DNA of 64,000 nucleotides, taken from contig JAQBPB010000115.1 in assembly GCA_028287745.1 (NCBI GenBank), positions 35,149 through 99,148 of the forward strand. The letters run 5' to 3'. The position numbers were made by a program, and so were the translations under genes. The DNA comes from Chloroflexota bacterium. GTDB taxonomy: Bacteria; Chloroflexota; Chloroflexia; Chloroheliales; Chloroheliaceae. Shown here one piece after another: positions 24,532 through 33,043 of this stretch. The notes under the pieces are model-generated. The model was not told where the DNA came from. It did no database searches and saw only the letters and a list, made by a program, of their open reading frames with translations. Position 1 is the first letter of the stretch; each line of letters begins with the position of its first letter.

Positions 24532-26104
24532 CCAGTTTGTCCCGGCCGGACCATTCTTTCTGCCGCAGGACGAATTTCTGAATCTTGCCGGTAGAAGTCT
24601 TGGGTAACTCGCCAAACTCGATAGCTGCCGGGCATTTGAAGTGGGCCAGGTTCTGGCGGCAAAAGTCGATCAGTTCTTTTTCGGTCAGGTTCTGACCCGG
24701 CTTGAGCGTCACAAAACCTTTTGGCCGCTCGCCCCATTTCTCATCGGGAATAGCCACAACGGCGCATTCCAGCACCGCCGGGTGTTTGGCAATAGTCTGC
24801 TCCACCTCGATAGTCGAAATATTCTCACCACCGGAAATAATAATATCTTTCTTGCGGTCGCGCAGTTCAATGTAACCGTCCGGGTGGACCACGGCCAGGT
24901 CGCCCGAATGGAACCAACCGCCCCGGAAAGCCTCTTTAGTAGCCTCCGGGTTGTCGAAATACCCTTTCATGACATTGTTACCGTGCATGATTACTTCCCC
25001 AATAGTCTGGCGGTCTTTGGGAACATCCTGCATTTGTTCGTCCACGACCCTGATTTCATCGGCAACTACATAGCTCTGGCCCTGGCGGGCGAGCAACAGG
25101 GACTGGTCTTCCAGGGGCAATTCGTTCCACTCCGGGTGCCACTCGCAAATCGTAATCGGCCCGTAAGTCTCGGTCAGCCCGTAAACGTGGATCGGCCGGA
25201 AGTTCAGCTCTTTAAGCTGCCCGATGAGGGTTGGTGAAGGCGGCGAACCGGCTACAGTTACGGTGACTTGCCGGTCGAGGCGTCTGGCGGCCGGGTGATT
25301 GACCAGGCTAATCTGGACCGTCGGAGCACCGCAATAATGGGTCACGCCTTCGGACTCCAGTAATTCCCAGATTCGGGCGGGGTCCAGCTTGCGCAGGCAG
25401 ACGTTGGTCGCCGCTACCGCTGAAGTCGCCCAGGTAAACGACCAGCCGTCACAGTGGAACATCGGCAGGGTCCAGAGGTAGACCGAATCTACATTCATGC
25501 CCGTCTCGATAATCTCGCCAAGCGAGTTCAGGTAAGCCCCCCGGTGAGTGGACATTACGCCCTTGGGCTTGCCGGTCGTGCCGGAAGTGTAGTTAATCGA
25601 GATTGTATCTTCTTCGTCCAGCGGCAGAGTGCCCAGCCGGGCTGGAGAACCTTTCGCCAGGAAATCCTCGTAAGGGTCGCCCGCTTCGCCGGTATCGTCA
25701 ATGCGGATGACTTCAATATTCAACTCCTGGGCGGCGGCGGCCAGCCCTTGCAGTTCGGCATCCACAAATAAGAAACGGGCACCGGAATGGCCGAGAATAT
25801 AGCTGATTTCGTTTGCGTTAAGCCGGGTATTGATGGAAACCAGGATACCTCCGGCGGCCGGAACGGCAAAATGGCCTTCCAGCATCGGCGGAATGTTGGG
25901 ACATAAGAAAGCGACCCGGTCCCCTTTTTGCAGCCCGACGGCAAGCAGCCCTGACGCTAACCGGTTGACTCTTTCTTCGAATTGGTGGTAATTATAGCGC
26001 CGGTCACCGTGGACGATGGCGGTTTTTTCTGGTAATAAACGGGCCGTCCGCCAGAGAAAGCTAAGTGGCGTCAGCTCTGTACGGTAAACTTTCTCGGAAT
26101 TCAT
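24524..26104 (-). CDS. Fatty acyl-CoA synthetase (AMP-forming)
   Basis: Activates a carboxylic acid to its CoA ester through an acyl-adenylate. ANL superfamily, 526 residues. Motifs: P-loop YTSGTTGKPKGVMSTH, the substrate region VYGLTETYG, GGWFHSGDLAVVHPDGY, DRKKDIIISGGENIS and the C-terminal catalytic Lys in LPKTSTGKIQKF. The sequence resembles medium/long-chain fatty-acid ligases of the AlkK kind (inference from overall pattern). A good AGGAGG lies ahead of the ATG on the minus strand. It is monocistronic; a beta-oxidation-type crotonase gene lies 3.6 kb away on the other strand. Confidence 0.92.
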   Translation of the reverse strand: MNSEKVYRTELTPLSFLWRTARLLPEKTAIVHGDRRYNYHQFEERVNRLASGLLAVGLQKGDRVAFLCPNIPPMLEGHFAVPAAGGILVSINTRLNANEISYILGHSGARFLFVDAELQGLAAAAQELNIEVIRIDDTGEAGDPYEDFLAKGSPARLGTLPLDEEDTISINYTSGTTGKPKGVMSTHRGAYLNSLGEIIETGMNVDSVYLWTLPMFHCDGWSFTWATSAVAATNVCLRKLDPARIWELLESEGVTHYCGAPTVQISLVNHPAARRLDRQVTVTVAGSPPSPTLIGQLKELNFRPIHVYGLTETYGPITICEWHPEWNELPLEDQSLLLARQGQSYVVADEIRVVDEQMQDVPKDRQTIGEVIMHGNNVMKGYFDNPEATKEAFRGGWFHSGDLAVVHPDGYIELRDRKKDIIISGGENISTIEVEQTIAKHPAVLECAVVAIPDEKWGERPKGFVTLKPGQNLTEKELIDFCRQNLAHFKCPAAIEFGELPKTSTGKIQKFVLRQKEWSGRDKLVN

Positions 26105-26485
26105 GGTGGTCCTCCTGACCTTTCCCTTTCAATCTTTACAAATCTGGGCAGAACAGAAATAAATTGAATAAAGCATTTTTATTCAATCACAAACCCGGCT
26201 TTTGTCAATAATGCGGTCCTTATGCAAAATACCCTGCTGGCATAGTTATCTTTCACGGCGGGTGGCAGCTAGTCTTTCCGGCTAAATACACCCCGGCCAG
26301 CGCTTTATATCGCCAACAGTATACCAGTTGTGGTTAAAAGGTAACCGGGCTTTCCACAAGTAAAGCCGATGGTGCCGCCCAGCCAGGACTTTTATGATTA
26401 TTATCATTTCCAAGGTTTAAATTATGCGCTAAACTTTAGTATCGCTAGCTTAATGGCAAAAATAACTACTTAAAAGGATTATCTC
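26105..26485. other. 381-base divergent intergenic region
   Basis: Separates the acyl-CoA synthetase (minus) from the small peptide gene (plus). AT-rich at both ends. No ORF with coding character was seen. AAAAGGA at 26473-26479 is the ribosome binding site of the peptide gene. No convincing -35/-10 pair was identified. Confidence 0.5.
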
Positions 26486-26683
26486 ATGGGTGAGAACCAG
26501 AAACCGCAAAGTAAACCGCAAGACCCGGTGCAACCTGTAAAAGAAGCTCCTGAGCAGGAACTTGACGAGGCTTCCCTGGCTGAAATAGCCGGGGGTACCA
26601 CTAATCACACCTTTACATCGGTAAGCAACATTTTGAAAACCAGGCACGATACCGTTAAAAATTCTATTAGTAATATCCGGTAA
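26486..26683 (+). CDS. Small peptide precursor with double-glycine leader (RiPP/bacteriocin-like)
   Basis: A 65-residue peptide. Residues 1-37 look like a leader: hydrophilic, Gln/Pro/Lys-rich, then the acidic helix ELDEASLAEIAGG, which matches the double-glycine cleavage motif of peptides exported by C39-peptidase ABC transporters (Nif11-type, class II lanthipeptide and unmodified bacteriocin leaders). The 28-residue remainder (TTNHTFTSVSNILK...) is basic, rich in Ser, Thr and Asn, and has no Cys, so thioether rings are excluded. AAAAGGA precedes the ATG and a terminator follows, so it is a stand-alone gene. No modifying enzyme, immunity gene or C39 transporter is nearby. Function as toxin, pheromone or other exported peptide is inference. 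Confidence 0.65.
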   Translation: MGENQKPQSKPQDPVQPVKEAPEQELDEASLAEIAGGTTNHTFTSVSNILKTRHDTVKNSISNIR

Positions 26684-26684
26684 C

Positions 26685-26722
26685 AAAAATACCCTTACTA
26701 ACTTCAGCAAGGGTATTATTTG
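26685..26722 (+). terminator. Intrinsic terminator of the small peptide gene
   Basis: Nine-bp stem AATACCCTT / AAGGGTATT with a 12-base loop, followed by ATTTG. It starts two bases after the stop codon. Confidence 0.7.
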
Positions 26723-26798
26723 AGTGCTATCCGGGGCTTACTACTTTGCTGCAGAGTACGGGCAGGTATTCCCTGGTAGCTTAAAGGCTGTGAGGCGC

Positions 26799-28325
26799 TT
26801 AGTCCTGGGGCGGCAGGTTCCGCATGGCCGGGAACAAAATTACGTCTCGGATAGTGGCCTGGTCCAGCAGCAGCATAACCAGCCGGTCTATCCCGATGCC
26901 CAGACCACCTGTAGGCGGCATACCGTACATCAGGGCGTTAATGAAGTCCTCGTCAAACTGCATTGCTTCGTCGTCACCGGCTGCTTTATCGCGGGCTTGT
27001 TCCAGGAAGCGGTCGCGCTGGTCCATCGGGTCGTTCAGCTCGCTAAAGGCGTTACCGCATTCCAGACCGGCGATAAACGGCTGGAAGCGTTCGACCGTAT
27101 TGGGCTGGCCTGGCTTGCGCTTGGCTAGCGGGGAAAGCTTTTGCGGGTAGTCGTACAGGAAGGTCGGCTGGATAAGGGTCGGGATAACCTTGCTCTTCAA
27201 CAACTCGTCCACCAGTTTCGGCCAGACGGTATCCGGGGCCACATCGATTCCCAGCTTGGTCATTTCCTGGTAAAGGTCGGCCTGTTCCGGGAACGCTTCA
27301 TAGTCCAGGCCGGTCCGTTCCAATATCGCGTCGCGCAGCTTGATGCGCGGCCAGGGTCCGGCCAGTTCAATTTCATGGCCCCTGGTTTTGATTTTGGTTG
27401 TACCCAGCACTTCCCGGGCGATATAAGGCACCATTTCCTCAACCAGGTTCATTATATCGTTGTAGTCGGCAAAAGCCTGGTAGCACTCCATCATGGTGAA
27501 TTCCGGGCTGTGGCGGTAGTCAATGCCCTCGTTGCGGAAGTCTTTGGAGATTTCGTAGACCTTGCTAAAGCCGCCGACCAGCAAGCGCTTTAAGTACAGT
27601 TCATCGGCGATACGCAGGTAGAACTCTTGCTCCAGGGCGTTATAAAATGTCACGAAAGGCCGGGCCGAAGCGCCGCCGTAAAGAGGCTGCATCACCGGGG
27701 TTTCGACTTCAATAAAGCCGTGGTCATCCAGGAAGTGGCGCATGGCCCGGACGATGCCCGACCGCTTCATAAAGACTTCGCGGATTTCGGGATTACCCAG
27801 CAAGTCGGCGTACCGCTGGCGGTAGCGCATTTCAACGTCTTTGAGCCCTTCGTGCTTGTCGGGCGGTACGTTGATGGCTTTGGTTAAAATGGTCCAGCGG
27901 TGGACTTCCAGGGTTTTTTCGCCAGTACGGGTCATGAAAGGCACCCCGACTACTCCCACGATGTCGCCCAGGTCAATGGTGTCCTTGAATAGTTCCAGGT
28001 CCGCCGCGCCGCCTTCAAGGTGGCTGTCCTTAAGGTAAATCTGGATTTTTACGCCTTCCTCAAAGAGGTCGGCAAAAATAACTTTTTTATCCCGTTTATT
28101 GTAAATACGACCGGCCACACCTATCGGTTTACCGGGCAGGGGCGGGTCGGCGTGTTCGTCTTTTTTAAACTGGTCAAATTCGGCTACCGCCTCGGCAATT
28201 GTATGGGTCCGGTCGGTAAAACGCGGCGGGTAAGGGTCCCGGCCCGCCTGGCGCAGCCGCTCGGCCTTTTCCAGGCGCAACCGCTGATAATCATTTAAGT
28301 TCAAATCTTCTCGGCTCAATTTCAA
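26799..28325 (-). CDS. lysS: Lysyl-tRNA synthetase, class II
   Basis: Charges tRNA-Lys. The 508-residue length is normal. An OB-fold anticodon-binding domain (about 60-170, VAGRIYNKRDKKVIFADL) is followed by the class II catalytic core: motif 2 FRNEGIDYRHSPEFTMMECYQA and motif 3 GLGIGIDRLVMLLLDQ. The conserved GNAFSELNDPMDQ is present. GAAAGG lies before the ATG. greA lies immediately upstream on the same strand but its own terminator separates them, so lysS probably has its own promoter or is expressed by read-through. Confidence 0.96.
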   Translation of the reverse strand: MKLSREDLNLNDYQRLRLEKAERLRQAGRDPYPPRFTDRTHTIAEAVAEFDQFKKDEHADPPLPGKPIGVAGRIYNKRDKKVIFADLFEEGVKIQIYLKDSHLEGGAADLELFKDTIDLGDIVGVVGVPFMTRTGEKTLEVHRWTILTKAINVPPDKHEGLKDVEMRYRQRYADLLGNPEIREVFMKRSGIVRAMRHFLDDHGFIEVETPVMQPLYGGASARPFVTFYNALEQEFYLRIADELYLKRLLVGGFSKVYEISKDFRNEGIDYRHSPEFTMMECYQAFADYNDIMNLVEEMVPYIAREVLGTTKIKTRGHEIELAGPWPRIKLRDAILERTGLDYEAFPEQADLYQEMTKLGIDVAPDTVWPKLVDELLKSKVIPTLIQPTFLYDYPQKLSPLAKRKPGQPNTVERFQPFIAGLECGNAFSELNDPMDQRDRFLEQARDKAAGDDEAMQFDEDFINALMYGMPPTGGLGIGIDRLVMLLLDQATIRDVILFPAMRNLPPQD

Positions 28326-28365
28326 ACCTTTCAGCTTATTTGCAATGGTATTTTGTGCTTATTAT

Positions 28366-28403
28366 AACAAAAAGAGCGGCCGGATGTTTGTCTCCGGCCG
28401 CTT
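28366..28403 (-). terminator. Intrinsic terminator of greA
   Basis: Ten-bp stem AGCGGCCGGA / TCCGGCCGCT; on the minus strand it is followed by CTTTTTGTTATAA. It lies between greA and lysS. Confidence 0.85.
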
Positions 28404-28428
28404 GTAGCTTCTCTTAAATCAACGACTT

Positions 28429-28905
28429 TTACTCAATAGAGATAATGGTAAAGGCTAACTTACCGGCCGGGGCATTCACGAAAAACATATCGCCTTTGCG
28501 TTTACCCAGCATGGCCGCGCCAAAAGGGGACTCGTTACTGATTTTGTTTTCACTGCTTTTAGCTTCCGGCGTGCTGACAAGCTGGTAAATCTCTTTATCG
28601 CCGGACTCATCGCGGATAGTCACTTTGGTGCCGATACGGACCAGGCTCTTGTCGCCGTTGCCGTTATCCTGGATAATTACCGCGTGAGAGAGCCATTGTT
28701 CAAGCTCGCGGATACGGCCTTCGGTCCAGGCCTGTTCATTTTTAGCGTCTTCATACTCGCCACTTTCGCTAATATCACCATAAGCTTTTGCCTGGTGGAT
28801 GCGGTCAGCCACTTCCTGGCGTCGGACAGTCCTGAGAAGCAATAACTCTTCTTCAAGCTTTTTCTTACCTGTGGCGGTAAGATGGATCGTCTTAACTTCA
28901 CTCAT
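28429..28905 (-). CDS. greA: Transcription elongation factor GreA
   Basis: Stimulates transcript cleavage by stalled RNA polymerase. The 158-residue protein has the N-terminal coiled coil with its acidic tip, YGDISESGEYEDAKNEQAW, and a C-terminal FKBP-like domain (SPFGAAMLGKRKGD). The tip Asp and Glu are present, so it should be active. TAGGAG lies eight bases before the ATG. Its 5' region is structured: a hairpin at 28950-28984 and a 25-base palindrome at 29036-29060 (listed separately). Confidence 0.95.
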   Translation of the reverse strand: MSEVKTIHLTATGKKKLEEELLLLRTVRRQEVADRIHQAKAYGDISESGEYEDAKNEQAWTEGRIRELEQWLSHAVIIQDNGNGDKSLVRIGTKVTIRDESGDKEIYQLVSTPEAKSSENKISNESPFGAAMLGKRKGDMFFVNAPAGKLAFTIISIE

Positions 28906-29035
28906 AACAGAGTCTCCTAAATCAAAATAAAGTTATGCAGGCCCCGTCACCTGGTCTGGCTTTTAGCCTGGAAGCTAAACCAGGCTTTTACAGCAATGAC
29001 CGAAGAATTACACTAATATCAAGGTGTCTATTTAA

Positions 29036-29060
29036 TAACGGTAAAACGTATTTACCGTTA
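29036..29060. promoter_or_regulatory. 25-base perfect palindrome upstream of greA
   Basis: TAACGGTAAA, ACGTA, TTTACCGTTA: ten-base arms with a 5-base centre. It is AT-rich with no T run, so it looks more like a protein binding site than a terminator. It lies about 130 bases upstream of the greA start. Confidence 0.45.
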
Positions 29061-29638
29061 CTATTTTGATTACCTTTAGAGGTTATATGTGCTGGAAAGG
29101 GCTGTACCATAATGTATCATCTGAAGAATCGGCGGTTAAGGCCGCCATTTAAGCCAATAGTTGTTTTGTCGTCTCGATACATCGCGAGAAAAAGAAAGGA
29201 TGGGGCCAGCCGGGCTAAAAGGGCGCGAGTAATCGTTTGACAATAGAAGGTTGCCTGGCTTGTTCCAATTCCAATAGCTTAAGATTTTCGCTTTGAGTTT
29301 GAAAGCTTCCAATAAATCCCAGTCTGGATTCGAAACAGTTTTCTCAGACGCAAAAAAATCTGGCAAGATAAGCGGTGAATTGGGGTCAGGTTTGTTTATT
29401 TGGTTGGTGTTCTACTCCTTCGTATAAACCAGATACCAAAAAACTTGGCACCAGAGGTGCTTCGCCTTTGATTTGGATGCACTTAAGGTAAAAGAGAAGT
29501 CTACAAAAATGAAAAACCCAGAGAGGACAATTAATTGACCCAACTCTCGGTTGCGTATGAGGAATTATAGCTCAAAAAAATTAGCTTGTAAAGAGGTATT
29601 GCATGGCGCTACCTGGCCGTATTTTGAGCGCCTGCCGT

Positions 29639-29668
29639 TTGACGCTGCTTTCATTTATAGTCTAGAAT
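29639..29668 (+). promoter_or_regulatory. Probable promoter of the enoyl-CoA hydratase gene
   Basis: TTGACG (29639-29644), 18-base spacer, TAGAAT (29663-29668). A second -10-like TATAAT lies at 29678-29683. The gene starts about 65 bases further on. Confidence 0.5.
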
Positions 29669-29739
29669 TACTTGTCCTATAATGTTTACCGGCAACCCCC
29701 GGTCCAAAAACCTGAAAACGTAAGAGCCTGGAGAAGATT

Positions 29740-30819
29740 ATGCCTTATCAATTTATCAACTTCGAGCGGAGTGAAGGTGTTGGAACCGTCACCCTGAACC
29801 GTCCAGAGCAGCTAAACGCTTTTACCCCGGCCATGCTACTAGAACTGTCCGACGTTTTTAGGGGTATGGAACGCGACCCCCTGGTCCGGGCCATTATTAT
29901 AACCGGGGCGGGCCGGGCCTTTTGCGGCGGCGAGAATTTCCGCCAGCGGGCTGAAACAGAACTTGGCGGGACTCCTCCGGCTTTTGAGTCTTTTTCCTCT
30001 AATTTCACCAACCCCACTTCAGAGGGTAACGGCAGTGCTCCCTATATACCCAGCTCTCTTTCGGCCAGCAACCCACCACCACCCCAGTTTGTCACCGAGT
30101 TTTCGCCGCTGAACCCGGCCCCGGTTTCGGTTGAAAATAACCGCCTGGCGGGCGAGGGCTCTATTCAGCCGGTGGAAGTAACCAATCCGCGTTCGCAGCC
30201 GGTCTTTAATGCGCAGGAGCAGGCAGGCCAACCCGGCCCGGCAGCTGCCTCCAACAACGGACCTTCCCTGGCCGACCAGGTCCGCCGGGGCTACAACCCC
30301 TTAATCCGGCAAATTCGCGGCATCGAAAAACCGGTAATTGCCGCCGTAAATGGCATCGCGGCCGGGACCGGCCTGGGTCTGGCCCTGGCCTGTGACATTC
30401 GCTATGCCAGCGACAGGGCCCGGTTTGTCGAAGTTTCGGTCCGTATCGGGCTGCTCCCGGGAAGCGGCACCGGTTATTTTTTACCGCGCCTGATAGGGCT
30501 GAGTAAGGCCCTGGAACTGGCCTTTAATGGTGATGAACTGGACGCGGAAGGGGCTGAGAAATATGGGTTGGTCAGCCGGGTAACCGCCGGTGACGCCCTC
30601 ATGGACGAAACTCGCAAACTAGCGGTGCGCCTGGCAAAAGGGCCGACCAGGGCGATTGGCCTGACCAAGACCATGATGTATCGCTCGGCCAATATGAATC
30701 TTGAGCAAGCCCTGGATTTGGAAGCTCACCTGGCCGAAGAAGCTACCCGTTCTCAGGACTATAAAGAAGGACTGCGGGCTTTCAACGAAAAACGCCCGCC
30801 CGAATATAAAGGGTTTTAG
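29740..30819 (+). CDS. Enoyl-CoA hydratase/isomerase family protein with large insertion
   Basis: Crotonase-fold protein of 359 residues, about 100 longer than usual. The first oxyanion-hole loop reads ITGAGRAFCGGENF (about 55-67), and the second AAVNGIAAGTGLGLALACD (about 201-219). Between them lies an insertion at about 76-175, rich in Pro, Ser, Asn and Gln, probably disordered; it interrupts the usual short loop before LADQVRRGYNPLIRQI. The rest resembles PaaG-type isomerases, but their PDSGG is LPGSGTGYFLPR here, losing the acidic Asp. It may act on fatty or aromatic acyl-CoA esters; reaction uncertain. The gene is monocistronic with its own promoter. Confidence 0.85.
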   Translation: MPYQFINFERSEGVGTVTLNRPEQLNAFTPAMLLELSDVFRGMERDPLVRAIIITGAGRAFCGGENFRQRAETELGGTPPAFESFSSNFTNPTSEGNGSAPYIPSSLSASNPPPPQFVTEFSPLNPAPVSVENNRLAGEGSIQPVEVTNPRSQPVFNAQEQAGQPGPAAASNNGPSLADQVRRGYNPLIRQIRGIEKPVIAAVNGIAAGTGLGLALACDIRYASDRARFVEVSVRIGLLPGSGTGYFLPRLIGLSKALELAFNGDELDAEGAEKYGLVSRVTAGDALMDETRKLAVRLAKGPTRAIGLTKTMMYRSANMNLEQALDLEAHLAEEATRSQDYKEGLRAFNEKRPPEYKGF

Positions 30820-31273
30820 CCAATTTCAATCTCTGGCATAATTATTGCTTGACTATAATCAAGAAACTGTTAAGGCCGTATTTTTAACAGTTTTTAAATT
30901 TCAAGAAAACTGCTCTTAGAACTTCTTTCCGTAGTTCTAAATAATAATTTACGGTTTCATGAAGCTCATAAAAGCAGTTAGCTTAGGATTTTTTGACAAA
31001 GTTTTTGTTAGGAAGTTCACAGTCAATTAAAAGTAAATTAATAGTTAGGTTCTGTCAGCTAAGTATTCTATTAATAGCTTGAATAGACTCAAATAGAGTG
31101 TTATAATAATTGGGTCTAAAAGAGTTATAGCTATAATTCATGTTGTTTCTAAAGTTAAAGTAGAAACGTTATAGCAAGGATTGAAAATTCCGAAAGCGCT
31201 TTTATCAGACAAAAGCGGTACTGCTCACGAATATTACTGGTAGTATTAAAAGTAAATAGGAAGTGGTAGGAAC
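30820..31273. other. 454-base AT-rich intergenic region
   Basis: Markedly AT-richer than the flanking genes, no ORF. It holds the promoter of the XRE regulator gene and a leader of about 160 bases that contains a short palindrome (TTATAGCTATAA) and an inverted repeat (GTTTCT ... AGAAAC), with the octamer GTTATAGC occurring twice. No terminator was seen after the enoyl-CoA hydratase gene. Confidence 0.55.
31079..31107 (+). promoter_or_regulatory. Promoter of the XRE regulator gene
   Basis: TTGAAT (31079-31084), 17-base spacer, TATAAT (31102-31107). Transcription would start near 31114, giving a leader of about 160 bases. Confidence 0.7.
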
Positions 31274-31882
31274 ATGAACAAGGGAAATGATTTTGCAACT
31301 GAAATCGATCCTATAACTAGTGTGAATGGGTATATCAGAATGACTTCATTGGAAAATGGGAAAACTAACGGTTCGACTAAGAATTTACTTACCAGCCATC
31401 CTCACGGCGAGTCTTCTGACGTTGAACCTCGTGAAATCCGCCGTCGTGGCCGCAAACGCGGCTCAACAAATCCTAATGCCACCCTGGCGCTTGAACCCCG
31501 CCGTCGCAAACGTGATAGCGAAGTAATCGTTGGTGAGCGTATTCGCCGTTTGCGCCTGGAAGCTGGACTTAGCCAGGAAGAACTGGGCCGTTCCAGCAAA
31601 ATGAGTACCAGCTACATCAGCCGCCTTGAAACCGGTGAAGTAAACCCGACCGTGGACGCGCTTACCCGGATTGTTCGTGTCTTTGGCCTGTCAATTGACG
31701 GTTTGCTGGAACTCGATACCGAAGCACCTCAAATTCTTTCCAGCGAAGAACTTGATCCTGAAATTCGGGTCTGGCTGTTCAAGCTAAAGGGCAAGCCGGT
31801 TTCAGCCCGGACCAAGCGGATCATCCAGACCGTTATTGAGGAAGAACTTAAAGACCTGGATCTCCAGGAAGCCGCCAGCTAA
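31274..31882 (+). CDS. XRE-family DNA-binding regulator with basic N-terminal arm
   Basis: The 202-residue protein has an N-terminal extension of about 80 residues, low in order and ending in basic tracts (RRRGRKRGSTNP, which resembles an AT-hook, and RRRKRDSE), then a Cro/CI-type HTH: VGERIRRLRLEAGLSQEELG, MSTSYISRLETGEVNP and LTRIVRVFGLSIDGLLE. The C-terminal 60 residues are charged and may mediate dimer contacts. It is expected to bind DNA as a transcription regulator; no linked target is obvious. The gene has its own near-consensus promoter, a structured AT-rich leader that could hold an autoregulatory site, and a strong terminator. Confidence 0.87.
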   Translation: MNKGNDFATEIDPITSVNGYIRMTSLENGKTNGSTKNLLTSHPHGESSDVEPREIRRRGRKRGSTNPNATLALEPRRRKRDSEVIVGERIRRLRLEAGLSQEELGRSSKMSTSYISRLETGEVNPTVDALTRIVRVFGLSIDGLLELDTEAPQILSSEELDPEIRVWLFKLKGKPVSARTKRIIQTVIEEELKDLDLQEAAS

Positions 31883-31902
31883 AGCTGGAACTTTATTAGA
31901 CT

Positions 31903-31944
31903 AAAAGGGTCTACCCGCTTACAAAATGGGTAGACCCTTTTTTT
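31903..31944. terminator. Strong bidirectional terminator
   Basis: Fourteen-bp perfect stem AAAAGGGTCTACCC / GGGTAGACCCTTTT followed by further Ts. It serves the XRE gene (plus) and, through TTTTAG on the other strand, the convergent queA. Confidence 0.92.
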
Positions 31945-31954
31945 ATCTCAAAGT

Positions 31955-33043
31955 TTAATAAATAAACATTGCATCGCCGAAACTGAAAAAGCGGTAGCGC
32001 TCCTGGACGGCCGCGTTATAGGCTTCCAGGATAAATTCCCGGCTGGCAAAGGAACTCACCAGCAACAGCAGGGTCGAACGAGGCAGGTGAAAATTGGTTA
32101 TCAGGGCGTCCACCGCCTTGAGAGGCTTGCCCGGGTAGAGGTACAGGCGGGTTTCGCCTGTGAAAGGTTGAATGATGCCGGTTTCCCGGTCCACCGCTGA
32201 CTCCAGGGTGCGGGTAGCCGTTGTACCCACGGCAATTACCCGGCCACCTTTTTGCCGGGCCTGGTTGAGCCGTTCGGCCGTGGCGGTATCTATCGCGCAC
32301 CATTCGCTGTGCATTTTGTGTTCAAGGGCGTTTTCTTCCTTTACCGGCTGAAAAGTATCCAACCCCACGTGCAATTGGACCCTTTCAAAACCTACGCCGC
32401 GCGCTTTTACCTGTTCCAGCAGTTCCGGTGTGAAATGCAAGCCCGCCGTTGGCGCGGCCGCGCTGCCCGCCGCCCCGGCGTTAGCGTAGACCGTTTGATA
32501 GCGGCCGGGGTCGTGCGGTTTTTGGTGAATGTAAGGCGGCAGGGGCATCTGGCCGTATTTATCCAGGAAGGGTAGTAACTCGCCCTTGAAGGCGATATAG
32601 CGCCCATCGCTGGGTGACGGTCCGATCACTTCGGCCCGCATTTCATCGCCCGGTACGCCAAAAACCAGCATGGCTCCCGGCCGCATTCCCCGGCCCGGTT
32701 TGACCAGGGCTTCCCAGACTGTGCCGGGATGAGTCTCATTTTCCAGGGCAGGCGCCGGACGCAGCAGCAACAGTTCTACCCGGCCGCCGCTGGCTTCTTT
32801 GTGGCCGAAAAGCCGTGCCGGGATAACTTTACTTTCGTTTACGACCAGCACATCGTCCGGCCGCAGGTAATCCAGGATATCTCTAAAACTCTGCCGGTGG
32901 CTAATCCGGTGGTTGGCCCGGTCCAGCACCAGCAAGCGGGAAGCGTCCCGCGGTTCGGCGGCTTGCTGGGCAATAAGTTCCGGTGGCAGGTAGTAATCGT
33001 AATCGCTCATCAAAAGGGGTGTTGCCAGGTCCAGGTCACTCAT
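31955..33043 (-). CDS. queA: S-adenosylmethionine:tRNA ribosyltransferase-isomerase
   Basis: Transfers and rearranges the ribose of SAM onto preQ1 in tRNA to make epoxyqueuosine. Motifs: [74 protein letters not shown] and [15 protein letters not shown]. The tracked ORF begins inside ruvB; the ATG at 33043 overlaps the ruvB stop as ATGA and is preferred, though the ATG at 33010 just before the conserved YDYYLP is an alternative that matches family length better. Co-translated with ruvB. Together with queD at 19.8 kb it indicates that the organism makes queuosine. Confidence 0.93.
   Translation of the reverse strand: MSDLDLATPLLMSDYDYYLPPELIAQQAAEPRDASRLLVLDRANHRISHRQSFRDILDYLRPDDVLVVNESKVIPARLFGHKEASGGRVELLLLRPAPALENETHPGTVWEALVKPGRGMRPGAMLVFGVPGDEMRAEVIGPSPSDGRYIAFKGELLPFLDKYGQMPLPPYIHQKPHDPGRYQTVYANAGAAGSAAAPTAGLHFTPELLEQVKARGVGFERVQLHVGLDTFQPVKEENALEHKMHSEWCAIDTATAERLNQARQKGGRVIAVGTTATRTLESAVDRETGIIQPFTGETRLYLYPGKPLKAVDALITNFHLPRSTLLLLVSSFASREFILEAYNAAVQERYRFFSFGDAMFIY

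Larger units (their letters stand above)
28906..29739. other. 834-base gene-poor region
   Basis: Holds the structured greA upstream region (hairpin 28950-28984, palindrome 29036-29060) and, at the right end, a promoter for the enoyl-CoA hydratase gene. The middle (29100-29600) has lower, uneven GC and no ORF with motifs. The tracked 76-residue minus-strand ORF (29136-29366) is not recognisable. A GGGGTCAGGTTTG string at 29382-29394 recalls the ends of REP-associated transposase elements, but no second end or transposase was found. Confidence 0.5.

Noticed and set aside
29325-29355. A GGATTCGAA string like a tRNA T loop
   Set aside because: No acceptor, D or anticodon stems could be built around it.
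29382-29420. Remnant end of a REP-associated transposase element (GGGGTCAGGTTTG)
   Set aside because: Only one possible end; no second end, target duplication or transposase fragment was found.
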